Shown in pieces: positions 33,465-41,977 of a stretch of DNA of 64,000 nucleotides (its first letter is position 1; every line of letters begins with the position of its first letter). The position numbers were made by a program, and so were the translations under genes. The notes beneath the pieces are model-generated. The model was not told the DNA's origin. It worked only from the letters and a program-made list of their open reading frames with translations, and ran no database searches. Origin of the DNA: Paraclostridium ghonii (GTDB lineage: Bacteria > Bacillota > Clostridia > Peptostreptococcales > Peptostreptococcaceae); the NCBI RefSeq assembly GCF_030815085.1, contig NZ_JAUSWG010000005.1; one strand, given 5' to 3'.

Positions 33465-35708
33465 TTATTCAGATAAGTATATTTCTAATTTGTTTTGAAT
33501 TGCTTTAACTGTTTCATCTAGTGACTTTTCACCTAAAATATATGCATTAAATTCATCTATTGTTTTTCTTAATACCTCTATATCTGGATCTCTCATAGTA
33601 TCTATGCTTTCAATTTTTTTCATTAAACTATCTACTTCATCTTGAGATATTTCTTTAACTTTAATTTCTATGTCTCCACCTACAATAGTCTCTCCGTATC
33701 TACTCTCATCTTGAGTAAAACTAGCTTTAAATGCAGCTTTATTCACTGGGAAACCAACTTCTTTATCTATGCTTTGGTATTCTTCACTAAATAACATTTT
33801 TACAAAATCTTTAGATATATCTTTTTTACTACTTTTTGAATTTATGGCTATAGTTTCTAAACCTACTAATGAACTTGTACCTTGACCTTTCCAAATATCA
33901 TAAGATATATTTCCATTAACTTCCTTAATCGTTTCTATTATACTTAAATCATTTATACTCGAGAAATTATACATACATAATGATGTAGGATTTTCATTTA
34001 ATAGTTGTGTAAAATCTCCACTATTGTCTATAAACATTTCTCCACGAGTTTTATCAGGTTCATATTCCGCTACATATTTTAGTGTTTCTTCATGTTGCTT
34101 AATTTTTTCAGTTGAATTTTTATCTTTTATTGAATCGTATATTTTTTTAGTATCCGCTAAAAAGCTATTTAGATTTTTAGTATTTATTGTTTTATCAGTA
34201 TTAATCCAACTAGCTCCAGATTGGTTATATAATAAATATACTAATTCCTCTGGAGAAAATACATCCATAACACTACCCTTAGCATTCTTACTAATATCTT
34301 CAATAGATTTTCCCAATGAATTTAATGTATTTATGTTACTTGCATTTTCACCAATAATTACAGGTACATTGAATTTTAATGGAGCTGAATAGATTTTTCC
34401 ATCTGCTGATTTTGATGCTTTAACTATATTTGAAAGCACTGCATCATCACCTTCTACTATATCCGTAATATCTTCAAGTAACCCTTTTTCCATATAAGAT
34501 TTTGCAGGTAATCCATCTAACATAATAATATCCGGTCCTTTGCCTGCCATTATTTCTGTATTAACCTTCTTGATTGCATCAGTTTTAGTAATTGATTGAT
34601 TATTATCAATCCCAACTTCTAAGTTGATATGTACGTCTGGATGTTTTTTTTGGTACATAGCAATAGCCTGTCTCATTCTATCTGAGTCATACATTGAAAA
34701 AATAGAAATTTCCTTTTTATCATCTACTACCATATCAGCATCATACTTGTAGTTTTTTAATATTGTTTCACCCTCATTAGTATGTAATAAAATCATAAAT
34801 TCATCTTCTGATTTTTGTATAAACTGATATACATAGTTGCTACCTACGCCACTACGTGATCCATCCATAATTTTTTCTTGTGATTTACTACCTATTTTAT
34901 GAACATAAATACCATCTCTATTGATAAAATAGAATGTATCTTTATCCTTACCTGGATATATACCTGGATTTGCTGCAATTATTTCTTTTTCTATATTTAC
35001 CTCACCTTTGTTTTTTCCACTTTCAGTGTCAAACTCTATTACTTTTTCTTGTGATGCTACTAATAGATGGTTCCCATTAACAGCCCAGTTTATTGTATCT
35101 TGCATTTCATATTTATATTCTTTTTTTACAGTTCCTGTTTTTCCATCTAGTTTAACTATTTTGTTTTTTTCATAATCTTGTAAATATAGATCTCCATTGT
35201 TGTCAACTTTTAATTCACCACTTCTATTTAATAGTTCTTTATTAATAGCTACTTCTGTACTATTTCCACTTGTATCTATTAAAACAGCTTTTTTCTCAGA
35301 GTTCTCAGGTGAATCTTCTCTATCTGTTTGCTTAGTATCTAAATTTTCTTGTAACTCCATCTCATATACAATAAGTACACTTCCATCACCTTTTATATTA
35401 GAACTTATAATATTGCTTCCTTCTGGTAATTCTGGAGTTTTAATTTTTTTATCATTCCAACTTTTACCATTATCACTGGAAGTATAATATAATTGATTTT
35501 TTAAATCTTCTCCAAAACCAATTACAGCTATATCTCCATTATCTAATGTTCCAATTCCAATTGCATATAGCATTCCTTTTGGTAATTGTAAATCAGTTCC
35601 TATGTATCCGCCTTTAGTAATTTTTTTTCCACTCCCACAGCCAGTAACCATAGTTATTACAAAGATAGCAATCATCATTATGCTTATGCTTTTTCTTGTT
35701 TTCCTCAT
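33465..35708 (-). CDS. Solute-binding lipoprotein with an N-terminal propeller-like domain
   Basis: The N-terminus is a lipoprotein signal ending VTGC. Residues about 35-330 contain repeated short beta motifs of BNR/propeller type (LYYTSSDNGKSW, GDLYLQDYEKNKIVKLDG, NHLLVASQEKVIEFD, DTFYFINRDGIYVHK). Residues about 340-747 are a family 1 extracellular solute-binding domain (ISIFSMYDSDRMRQAIAMYQKKHPDVHINLE, MAGKGPDIIMLDGLPAK). At about 747 residues it is nearly twice the usual length. The ATG at 35708 follows GGAGG by five bases. It is the first gene of the six-gene operon. The ligand is unknown. Confidence 0.85.
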   Translation of the reverse strand: MRKTRKSISIMMIAIFVITMVTGCGSGKKITKGGYIGTDLQLPKGMLYAIGIGTLDNGDIAVIGFGEDLKNQLYYTSSDNGKSWNDKKIKTPELPEGSNIISSNIKGDGSVLIVYEMELQENLDTKQTDREDSPENSEKKAVLIDTSGNSTEVAINKELLNRSGELKVDNNGDLYLQDYEKNKIVKLDGKTGTVKKEYKYEMQDTINWAVNGNHLLVASQEKVIEFDTESGKNKGEVNIEKEIIAANPGIYPGKDKDTFYFINRDGIYVHKIGSKSQEKIMDGSRSGVGSNYVYQFIQKSEDEFMILLHTNEGETILKNYKYDADMVVDDKKEISIFSMYDSDRMRQAIAMYQKKHPDVHINLEVGIDNNQSITKTDAIKKVNTEIMAGKGPDIIMLDGLPAKSYMEKGLLEDITDIVEGDDAVLSNIVKASKSADGKIYSAPLKFNVPVIIGENASNINTLNSLGKSIEDISKNAKGSVMDVFSPEELVYLLYNQSGASWINTDKTINTKNLNSFLADTKKIYDSIKDKNSTEKIKQHEETLKYVAEYEPDKTRGEMFIDNSGDFTQLLNENPTSLCMYNFSSINDLSIIETIKEVNGNISYDIWKGQGTSSLVGLETIAINSKSSKKDISKDFVKMLFSEEYQSIDKEVGFPVNKAAFKASFTQDESRYGETIVGGDIEIKVKEISQDEVDSLMKKIESIDTMRDPDIEVLRKTIDEFNAYILGEKSLDETVKAIQNKLEIYLSE

Positions 35709-35940
35709 ATTTACCTCCAAAATTATTATTATTACAAATTAATACAAGTTTACTATTTTTATCATTTTATCACTTAATTTATATGAAATACATAACACTC
35801 AACTTACAGTAAATACATCTAACTTACTAATTTGTAAGATTATTTGAATCTGAGATTGCTACAAATTTTATCAATTACTTGCTCTTACAGGATAAATAAA
35901 ATCAGATATTTAAGAAACACTTAGATTTCAATGTAATATA

Positions 35941-35969
35941 TTTACATTCAATTCCATATATACTACAAT
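35941..35969 (+). promoter_or_regulatory. Promoter of the acetyltransferase leader
   Basis: TTTACA (35941-35946) and TACAAT (35964-35969) are separated by 17 bp, close to the sigma-A consensus. Transcription would start near 35976, where a 7-bp hairpin (AAAAGGA/TCCTTTT, 35976-36008) begins. Confidence 0.65.
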
Positions 35970-36035
35970 TTATACAAAAGGATGGATGCATTTAGTTTCT
36001 GTCCTTTTATAAAAAATTTAACAGGAGTTGGTTTT

Positions 36036-36083
36036 ATGAAAAGTATTATAAATGAAAACAAGGTGGTTTATTACTTAATTTAA
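36036..36083 (+). CDS. 15-residue leader peptide upstream of the acetyltransferase
   Basis: A short frame encodes MKSIINENKVVYYLI and stops at 36081-36083. AGGAG lies eight bases before its ATG, better than many real genes. Codons 9-14 lie inside the first arm of a stable hairpin (36060-36076 with 36090-36106). This arrangement resembles leader peptides of inducible resistance genes. It is inferred, not proven, to be translated. Confidence 0.6.
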   Translation: MKSIINENKVVYYLI

Positions 36084-36144
36084 ATTTACAAGTATTAATC
36101 CACCTTTACTTCTTACAAAGTTACTTTTTTATATTGAAAGGTGG
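36060..36144 (+). promoter_or_regulatory. Candidate translational attenuator
   Basis: Three segments compete. Segment 1 (36060-36076, AAGGTGGTTTATTACTT, in the leader ORF) can pair with segment 2 (36090-36106, AAGTATTAATCCACCTT) over 14 of 17 positions. Segment 2 can instead pair through TCCACCTTT (36099-36107) with AAAGGTGGA at 36137-36145, which is the acetyltransferase ribosome site. Pairing 1:2 frees the ribosome site; pairing 2:3 masks it. Movement or stalling of a ribosome on the leader would choose between them. Confidence 0.6.
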
Positions 36145-36152
36145 AAAATAAT

Positions 36153-36662
36153 ATGAACTTAAAAAACATACACACAAATAGATTGATATTAATACCTATA
36201 ACATTGGAAATAACAAAATCATTAATAAATGGAAGTAGTAAAGAAGTTGAGAATCTAGGAATTAAATGCGATAAAAAATGGCCTACAAAAGATACAATAG
36301 ATATTTTGCCTATTATAAATGCTTCATTAGAAAAGAGTAAGATACCAACTGGATTTGAAACTTGGATGATAGTAGATAAAAATAACAAGAAAATAATTGG
36401 AGATATAGGTTTTCATGGAGAACCTAATGAAAATGGAAAAGTGGAAATTGGGTTTGTATTAGTAGAACATGAAAGAGAAAAAGGCTTTGGTTTTGAATCT
36501 TTAAATGCTATTATGGATTGGTTAGACTTTCAAGAAAGTGTTAAAGTTATTAAAGCTGAATGTTTAATTAGTAATAAGTCTTCTGCTCGAATACTAGAAA
36601 AAGTTGGGTTTAAGGAAGTTAATAAAGATTATGAATTAATTTACTGGGAATTTATTAAGTAG
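36153..36662 (+). CDS. GNAT family N-acetyltransferase (RimJ/RimL-like)
   Basis: This 169-residue protein has the GNAT fold: an N-terminal TNRLILIPIT strand, the core KIIGDIGFHGEPNENGKVEIGFVLVEHEREKGFGFESL with the acetyl-CoA loop region, and the C-terminal ISNKSSARILEKVGF. It resembles RimJ/RimL and relatives that acetylate protein N-termini or small amines, including some antibiotics. I start at the ATG at 36153 because AAAGGTGG lies eight bases upstream; an upstream GTG at 36141 would fall inside that site. The attenuator-like leader suggests induction by a translation inhibitor or similar signal. It is the only plus-strand gene for several kb. Confidence 0.82.
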   Translation: MNLKNIHTNRLILIPITLEITKSLINGSSKEVENLGIKCDKKWPTKDTIDILPIINASLEKSKIPTGFETWMIVDKNNKKIIGDIGFHGEPNENGKVEIGFVLVEHEREKGFGFESLNAIMDWLDFQESVKVIKAECLISNKSSARILEKVGFKEVNKDYELIYWEFIK

Positions 36663-36701
36663 AATATTAATAGATTATATAACAAAATTTTTAAGTATAA
36701 A

Positions 36702-36733
36702 AAATAGGTAATCCGAAAACGGATTACCTATTT
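36702..36733 (+). terminator. Terminator of the acetyltransferase gene
   Basis: AAATAGGTAATCCG and CGGATTACCTATTT form a 14-bp stem with an AAAA loop, followed by TTTT. Confidence 0.9.
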
Positions 36734-36968
36734 TTTTAATTTCACCAATAACAATTTAGTATAACAGAACCTAAATAAAACAAGGGAATATCTCAAAGTA
36801 ATTACCAAAAATAAATATATAGTTTTTAACTGCCTTTAAAGCTCTTTTATATCTTTAACGTCAAAACTTATATATTTACTTTAAACACATAATACTTTGT
36901 AACATCCCTTTTAAAAATATCTCAATCCTACTTATTTTAAACTTTTTTCATTATATATTTTAAATAAT

Positions 36969-37475
36969 TTAAATATTTTGTTGAGGTATATGGCTTGTTA
37001 TATATGGAATCACTTCGTCGGGAGAAATATTCAAAGCAACTGCAAACTCTTCATTTAACAGTCTTTCTGCTTCTTTCATAACATTATCGTCTACTTGATG
37101 TGTTTTTTTACCAATAGATTTTACTTGTTCTTTATTAAAATGTATACTTCTTACTAATTTAATCAGTTCTTCACATTTCCCACTCTTAAGTATTGCATTA
37201 AATTTTTTGTTTCTTGTCTTGTCATCCTCAATCCATGAAATATCCATATTTGGGATATTGTTTACTAGCGAAGTTGCATTGTTTTTAGATATAGTCTTTC
37301 TCATCGGAATATTTTGATTATCTACCGGAGCTTTTATTATTATATTGTCAGAATAAATCGGTCTTAATACATAGTACTTTCTATCCTCTCCGTTTATAAA
37401 CTTCTCATTAGTTATATCTATAACTTTACACGCTCCTGTCATACCATACATTACACAATCGTCAATCTTAAACAT
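36969..37475 (-). CDS. CarD/CdnL-type transcriptional regulator
   Basis: The 168-residue protein matches the CarD_CdnL_TRCF family. Its N-terminal RNA polymerase-interaction domain begins FKIDDCVMYGMTGACKVIDITNE and continues KYYVLRPIY and IIIKAPVDNQNIPMRKTIS. The C-terminal helical half ends AERLLNEEFAVALNISPDEVIPYI. Such proteins bind the beta subunit of RNA polymerase and stabilise open promoter complexes. It stands alone between terminators. Confidence 0.88.
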   Translation of the reverse strand: MFKIDDCVMYGMTGACKVIDITNEKFINGEDRKYYVLRPIYSDNIIIKAPVDNQNIPMRKTISKNNATSLVNNIPNMDISWIEDDKTRNKKFNAILKSGKCEELIKLVRSIHFNKEQVKSIGKKTHQVDDNVMKEAERLLNEEFAVALNISPDEVIPYITSHIPQQNI

Positions 37476-37501
37476 TAAGATTTCACCATCCTTAATATAA
37501 T

Positions 37502-37540
37502 AAAAAAGTCTTTAATACCTATGTTTAGGCTGACTTTTTT
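37502..37540 (-). promoter_or_regulatory. Terminator-like hairpin in the leader of the CarD gene
   Basis: AAAAAAGTC pairs with GACTTTTTT, with an inner CCTA/TAGG pairing, about 30 bp before the CarD start codon. Its position between a separate terminator (37604-37644) and the gene suggests a leader attenuator, or a second terminator for the upstream gene. Confidence 0.4.
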
Positions 37541-37603
37541 AAACCCATACTAGAAATTATATTCATCATAAATCCATATATAATATAATTTCATATTAAT
37601 TAT

Positions 37604-37644
37604 AAAAAAAGCAGCTTTGACAACAGAACTTATGTTATCAAAAC
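37604..37644 (-). terminator. Terminator of the small membrane protein gene
   Basis: On the minus strand GTTTTGATAACA pairs with TGTTGTCAAAGC (one G-U), followed by TGC and seven T. Confidence 0.7.
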
Positions 37645-37731
37645 TACTCGTTGTATTATTATTTTACCACATTTTAAAGATTTAATGTAAGTAAAAACTT
37701 TTTTATATATATTTATATATAAAAACTACTT

Positions 37732-38160
37732 TTAATTCTTATACCAAGTAACCCCTATAAAAGTTTTTATAATTTGAATTAGTGCTATTACTCCAAGTAT
37801 AGAACTTATATAATAAAATGCTCTTACTTCTTCTGATGAATATATTAATGTAAATGTCGAAAAAATAAGTACAAATACAATCATAGTAATACTCATTATA
37901 GTTACTATCTTTTCAAGCCTAGGCTTTCTTTTTAAATATAGTATCAATACAATTAACATCAATATAACTAGTGATAGTATAGCTGCGTATTTTATAGTTG
38001 CTATAGGGTACTTTTGTTCCCATACATAATTTTTATGTACAACGTGTCTTAACATACCCATCTTTGCATGCGTAAAATAGTTTACCATATACGCTCCAAC
38101 TAACATTAATAGTTGCAATATAGTTGTCAGTATGTAAAAAATCTTCTTTCCTGTTCTCAT
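37732..38160 (-). CDS. Small four-helix membrane protein of unknown function
   Basis: I do not recognise this 142-residue protein. It has four hydrophobic segments (about 8-26, 57-76, 86-108 and 114-135). A short extracytoplasmic loop contains THAKMGMLRHVVHKNYVWEQKYP, and a basic linker KRKPRLEK follows helix 2. No catalytic motif is visible. The gene stands alone, downstream of the rhodanese lipoprotein gene and separated from it by a palindrome. Confidence 0.6.
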   Translation of the reverse strand: MRTGKKIFYILTTILQLLMLVGAYMVNYFTHAKMGMLRHVVHKNYVWEQKYPIATIKYAAILSLVILMLIVLILYLKRKPRLEKIVTIMSITMIVFVLIFSTFTLIYSSEEVRAFYYISSILGVIALIQIIKTFIGVTWYKN

Positions 38161-38191
38161 ATAATATCAACTTCCTTATCTAAAATCTAAG

Positions 38192-38220
38192 ATAAGCACT
38201 GCAGTTAATGCAGTGCTTAT
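38192..38220. terminator. Palindrome between rhodanese and small membrane protein genes
   Basis: ATAAGCACTGCA pairs with TGCAGTGCTTAT around GTTAA. No strong T-run follows on the minus strand, so termination is uncertain. Confidence 0.5.
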
Positions 38221-38256
38221 ACCTATTATAATATATTTTATATTATTGTATATAAT

Positions 38257-39324
38257 TTATTTTTTTGCAGCTTTATCTGTTGCTAGTTTATCTACTGTAG
38301 TGTATTGACAATCTCCACTGTTAGGATCTCCTACTTGTACTGGAAGATTTCCATGCGTTTGCCATTCATTCCATCCACCATCATAAACAGTTATTCCTTC
38401 CCATCCTGCATCATAAGCAATTAACCAAGGAACTGAAGCTCTCCATCCAGTACCACAATAGAATGAAAGTTCGTTATCTTTTTTAATATCAGAATCTGAC
38501 CATAACTTTTCCATTTCTTCAGCACTTATAACAGTTCCGTCTTTATGTAAGTAATCTTGCATATTGTACGGATCGCTTCCCGCATGCCCCCAAACTGCAC
38601 CTTTAGGTTCACCAGCTCTATCAATGTAAGTGTATCCACTTGTTTTTCCATCAAACTCTACTTTACTTCTTATACTTACTAAACGGAAATTAGAATCATC
38701 TTTTAATTTCTTTTGAACTTGATCTATCGACATCCAATACTCTGGATGTGCAGGAACAGTAGTTCCAAAATCTTTTGCTGGAGTTGCTTTTTCTACTGTA
38801 GTTTCTGTCTTATATCCAGCTTCTTCCCACGCATCAATTCCTCCGTTTAATACTTTAACATTTTCAACGCCTGCCCAAAGATATGCATATGCCACTCTAC
38901 TTACAGCAGAAATATCATTTCCATATAATATAATAGTTTTATCTTTTGTAACTCCTAAATCTAACATTCCTTTTTCAACCACTTTAGGATCTGATATGTT
39001 CCACATTGGCTCAGACTCAACACTTGAAGTGTCTACATGTATAGCCCCTGGAATATGTCCTTTTGTATAAGTCGGACTATCTTTATAACTTCCCCATGAA
39101 GCTTCTAATATTTCGTAGTTTTTAGACTCTGGTTGATTTCCATCTATTACACTTTGAACCCACTGCGGAGATACAAATACTTTTTTAGTATCTACTTGTT
39201 CAGCTTTTACGTTTGATTTTTCTTTTTCTGCCTTTTCTGAATCATTTGAAGCTTTTCCACATCCTACTGCCATCGTTGATACCATTGTAATTCCAAGCAA
39301 TGCACTAATTAGTTTTCTTTTCAT
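38257..39324 (-). CDS. Rhodanese-domain (thiosulfate sulfurtransferase) lipoprotein
   Basis: A lipoprotein signal ends MAVGCG (lipid Cys about 22). Two rhodanese domains follow. The first (about 50-180, with YTKGHIPGAIHVD and VKVLNGGIDAWEEAGY) lacks an active-site Cys. The second (about 190-335) carries the loop LSFYCGTGWRAS with the catalytic Cys, then TVYDGGWNEW. It would move sulfane sulfur on the outer surface of the membrane. A SseA-like two-domain layout and the export signal are clear; the physiological donor is not. The gene is monocistronic. Confidence 0.9.
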   Translation of the reverse strand: MKRKLISALLGITMVSTMAVGCGKASNDSEKAEKEKSNVKAEQVDTKKVFVSPQWVQSVIDGNQPESKNYEILEASWGSYKDSPTYTKGHIPGAIHVDTSSVESEPMWNISDPKVVEKGMLDLGVTKDKTIILYGNDISAVSRVAYAYLWAGVENVKVLNGGIDAWEEAGYKTETTVEKATPAKDFGTTVPAHPEYWMSIDQVQKKLKDDSNFRLVSIRSKVEFDGKTSGYTYIDRAGEPKGAVWGHAGSDPYNMQDYLHKDGTVISAEEMEKLWSDSDIKKDNELSFYCGTGWRASVPWLIAYDAGWEGITVYDGGWNEWQTHGNLPVQVGDPNSGDCQYTTVDKLATDKAAKK

Positions 39325-39651
39325 ACATATTCCTCCATTATGATTTTCACTATTTAAAAATACTTATTTTTGAAGATGATTTCAATAATTCTCTTACTTT
39401 TTAAATAAATATAAATCTAAAAATTTTAAATTTACGAAAAATTCCCACCAACATTTTACCATATACGCTATAAATCCCCAATATTTATAGAAAAATACTA
39501 TATATCAACTTTGTATTATCGGTATTTCCTATTTTTATTTCTTCAATGCTCTTAATAAATCAAAATGTGACAATAATTATAAACTATGAATACTATAAAC
39601 TAGATAATATTTTTTATCTAACTTATAACTTTATAGGAGAGTGTAATTTTC
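39325..39651. other. Divergent intergenic region
   Basis: This 327-bp AT-rich gap separates the divergently transcribed rhodanese and glycosyltransferase-like genes and should hold both promoters. I see no additional gene. TAGGAG lies before the plus-strand ATG. Confidence 0.5.
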
Positions 39652-40398
39652 ATGCTTAATGAAAAGATAATGATTATAGATATTCCTTTCAATATATTAG
39701 ATCACCCTTTTTGGTGTGGATTTAAAATTCTTTACTCCTCAATATCTCAAAAAGCTCAAACAAAGGAATGGATAGATCCAAGAATAGATGTATTTATGGA
39801 CTATACAGCTAAAAGTCTTATAAACCAAACTAACCAAGGTTTTAAATGCATATTAAGACATACTACTGGAACAAAAGATCTAATCGCTGCTTCCCTTTCT
39901 AGATATCCAAAATTACCTGACAATATCATTTTTACAGATGATGGAGATAATTTAATAAAGGAAATTATTAGCCCATATAAATACGTATTTCATATAAGAA
40001 TTGATAGTGATAACATGTTTAGCCCCGACTATATAGAGAAACTATATAATATTGAAAATTATAAAACCTTACAATGTATCTTGTCTCAAAAAGGATATAT
40101 GTATGATGCTAATAGAGATATTTTAGCTAATATGGACCATCCTTCTCCATCATTTTACGCTTTTGTTTATACAGTAGAAAGCTTTCTTTTAGGTCTAAGA
40201 TATCCTGTAAAAGATGACCATTGGGGAGCTATAAGCTATATTCATGAAGTAATTCCTACTCCAAGTTATATGATTATAATTCATAAACTTAATGTCAGTA
40301 ACGATTTCGATGTTATTTTAGAATATCCTTTTATAAAAACTTGGCTTGCTCGTGAGGAAGAAAAAGAAAAAGCTTTAAATTTTTTCAAATTAAAATAA
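39652..40398 (+). CDS. Putative rhamnosyltransferase-like glycosyltransferase
   Basis: The 248-residue protein resembles the putative rhamnosyl transferase family. It has a start block with FMDYTAKSLINQTNQGFKCIL (typical of nucleotide-sugar enzymes acting on lists of substrates), IIFTDDGDNLI and the metal-binding type motif FHIRIDSDNMFSPDYIEKL. The C-terminal region is less conserved. No signal peptide is present. The acceptor is unknown, and the call rests on these motifs only. Confidence 0.55.
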   Translation: MLNEKIMIIDIPFNILDHPFWCGFKILYSSISQKAQTKEWIDPRIDVFMDYTAKSLINQTNQGFKCILRHTTGTKDLIAASLSRYPKLPDNIIFTDDGDNLIKEIISPYKYVFHIRIDSDNMFSPDYIEKLYNIENYKTLQCILSQKGYMYDANRDILANMDHPSPSFYAFVYTVESFLLGLRYPVKDDHWGAISYIHEVIPTPSYMIIIHKLNVSNDFDVILEYPFIKTWLAREEEKEKALNFFKLK

Positions 40399-40453
40399 AC
40401 TAAAACTTTTTTAAATTAAATATATAAGTTAATTTTTAAATTTTAAATATAAT

Positions 40454-40483
40454 AAGGGTTTATGACATATGTCATAAACCCTT
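40454..40483. terminator. Bidirectional terminator
   Basis: A 30-bp perfect palindrome (AAGGGTTTATGACAT and its complement) lies between the convergent glycosyltransferase-like and megL genes. Confidence 0.7.
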
Positions 40484-40533
40484 TAAGCTATAATATAATA
40501 ATATTTAATACATAGTATAGCTAAAATTTATTT

Positions 40534-41727
40534 TTATAATCTATCTAAACCTTGTTTTAAGTCATCTATTATATCTTCTGCATCTTCAAGACCAACAGAT
40601 ATTCTTATTAATCCTTCTGATATTCCAGCTTCCGCTCTTTCCTCTTGAGTATATGGAGAGTGAGTCATTGAAGCAGGGTGTTGTATTAATGTTTCACAAT
40701 CTCCTAAACTAACTGCAAGAACACATAACTCTAAAGAGTTTAGGAATTTCTTACCACCTTCAAGTCCACCTTTAACTTCAAATGCTATCATACCTCCTGG
40801 CATATCCATTTGTTTTTTAGCTAGCTCATATTGTGGGAAGCTTTCTAATCCTGGATAGCTAACCATTTCTACATTTGGATGAGATTCTAAGAATTTAGCA
40901 ACTTCCATAGCATTTTTAGTATGTCTATCCATTCTTACTTGTAAAGTTTTCATACCTCTTAATATTAAGTACGCATCAAATGGAGATAAAACAGAACCAG
41001 TCATATCCTTAACTCCAAATAATCTTACTTGAGTTATAAATTCTTTTTTACCAACAACAAAACCTGCAATAACATCTCCGTGTCCATTTAAGTATTTAGT
41101 AGCAGAGTGAACAACAACGTCAGCTCCTAATTCAAGTGGTCTTTGTAAGTATGGAGTACAGAAAGTATTATCAACAAATACCATACAACCTTCTACAGTA
41201 TGAGCTACCTTAGATATTTCTTCTATATCAACTAATTTTAAATCTGGGTTAGCTGGAGTTTCTAAGTAAACAACTTTAGTATTTTCTTTCATAGCAGCCT
41301 TTATTTCATCTACATTAGTTGCATCAACGAAAGTAACTTCTACTCCATATCTGTTTATTCCATGATTGAACATTGCATAAGTACAACCATATAAAGTTTT
41401 ACTTGCAACTACGTGATCTCCTGCCTTTAACGCAGTCCATAAAGCTGAAGTTATAGCACCCATTCCTGAAGCTGTTGACATACAAGCTTCTCCATTTTCT
41501 AATAATGCTATTTTTTCCTCTAGTTGCATATTAGTTGGATTCCCAAGCCTTGAATATATAAATCCTTCTTCTTCTAATGCAAATCTTCTTCCACCTTGTT
41601 CAGCACTATCAAATACGAAAGTTGATGTTTGATATATAGGTGTAGTTAAAGCCCCTGATACTGGATCCTTTTTATGCCCTCCGTGTATAGCTTTTGTTGC
41701 GAACTTTTTATTATTTAAGTTTTCCAT
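40534..41727 (-). CDS. megL: Methionine gamma-lyase
   Basis: This PLP enzyme splits methionine into methanethiol, ammonia and 2-oxobutyrate. The 397-residue protein is a Cys/Met-metabolism family member. PLP Lys is in VVHSATKYLNGHGD, and SRLGNPTN and TPANPDL are standard. The Cys in KTLYGCTYAMF is at the position diagnostic of methionine gamma-lyase (Cys116 of the Pseudomonas enzyme), rather than cystathionine lyase, and KDMTGSVLSPFDA also fits. A sigma-54 promoter lies 40-60 bp upstream, and an activator gene lies beyond it in the same orientation, so expression is probably inducible. Confidence 0.9.
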   Translation of the reverse strand: MENLNNKKFATKAIHGGHKKDPVSGALTTPIYQTSTFVFDSAEQGGRRFALEEEGFIYSRLGNPTNMQLEEKIALLENGEACMSTASGMGAITSALWTALKAGDHVVASKTLYGCTYAMFNHGINRYGVEVTFVDATNVDEIKAAMKENTKVVYLETPANPDLKLVDIEEISKVAHTVEGCMVFVDNTFCTPYLQRPLELGADVVVHSATKYLNGHGDVIAGFVVGKKEFITQVRLFGVKDMTGSVLSPFDAYLILRGMKTLQVRMDRHTKNAMEVAKFLESHPNVEMVSYPGLESFPQYELAKKQMDMPGGMIAFEVKGGLEGGKKFLNSLELCVLAVSLGDCETLIQHPASMTHSPYTQEERAEAGISEGLIRISVGLEDAEDIIDDLKQGLDRL

Positions 41728-41768
41728 TTTAATTTCCCCCTTAAACTTTATTTACGCTATTAAATACA

Positions 41769-41785
41769 CGCAACTACCATGCCAA
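41769..41785 (-). promoter_or_regulatory. Sigma-54 promoter of megL
   Basis: The minus strand reads TTGGCATGGTAGTTGCG, matching the -24/-12 consensus TGGCACN5TTGC at GG and GC with exact spacing. The predicted start, near 41759, leaves a 32-nt leader with AAGGGGG before the megL ATG. Confidence 0.85.
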
Positions 41786-41907
41786 GTTTCCATTTTAATA
41801 AAACAATCTTTTTTATTTTTAAAAAACGCAAAATTATTGAAAATCCGCTATTCTTCGAAACCTTTTCCTTGAAACTATATATCTATTTTTTGAACTTAAC
41901 TTCACAT

Positions 41908-41977
41908 TGTAAACATATATTTACATTTATTAATTTTACTGTAAAGTTTTGTTTACAAACGTAAATAAAACTTTACA
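41908..41977. promoter_or_regulatory. Three TyrR-type boxes upstream of megL
   Basis: TGTAAA-N6-TTTACA, the TyrR box consensus, occurs perfectly at 41908-41925 and 41940-41957, and with one mismatch (CGTAAA) at 41960-41977. The last overlaps the stop codon of the activator gene. The two downstream boxes also form a large inverted repeat. They lie 125-195 bp upstream of the sigma-54 promoter, a normal enhancer distance. Confidence 0.8.

Noticed and set aside
36113..36388. A 91-codon minus-strand frame opposite the acetyltransferase
   Set aside because: It lies antisense to a well-supported gene, has no ribosome site and shows no family motifs.
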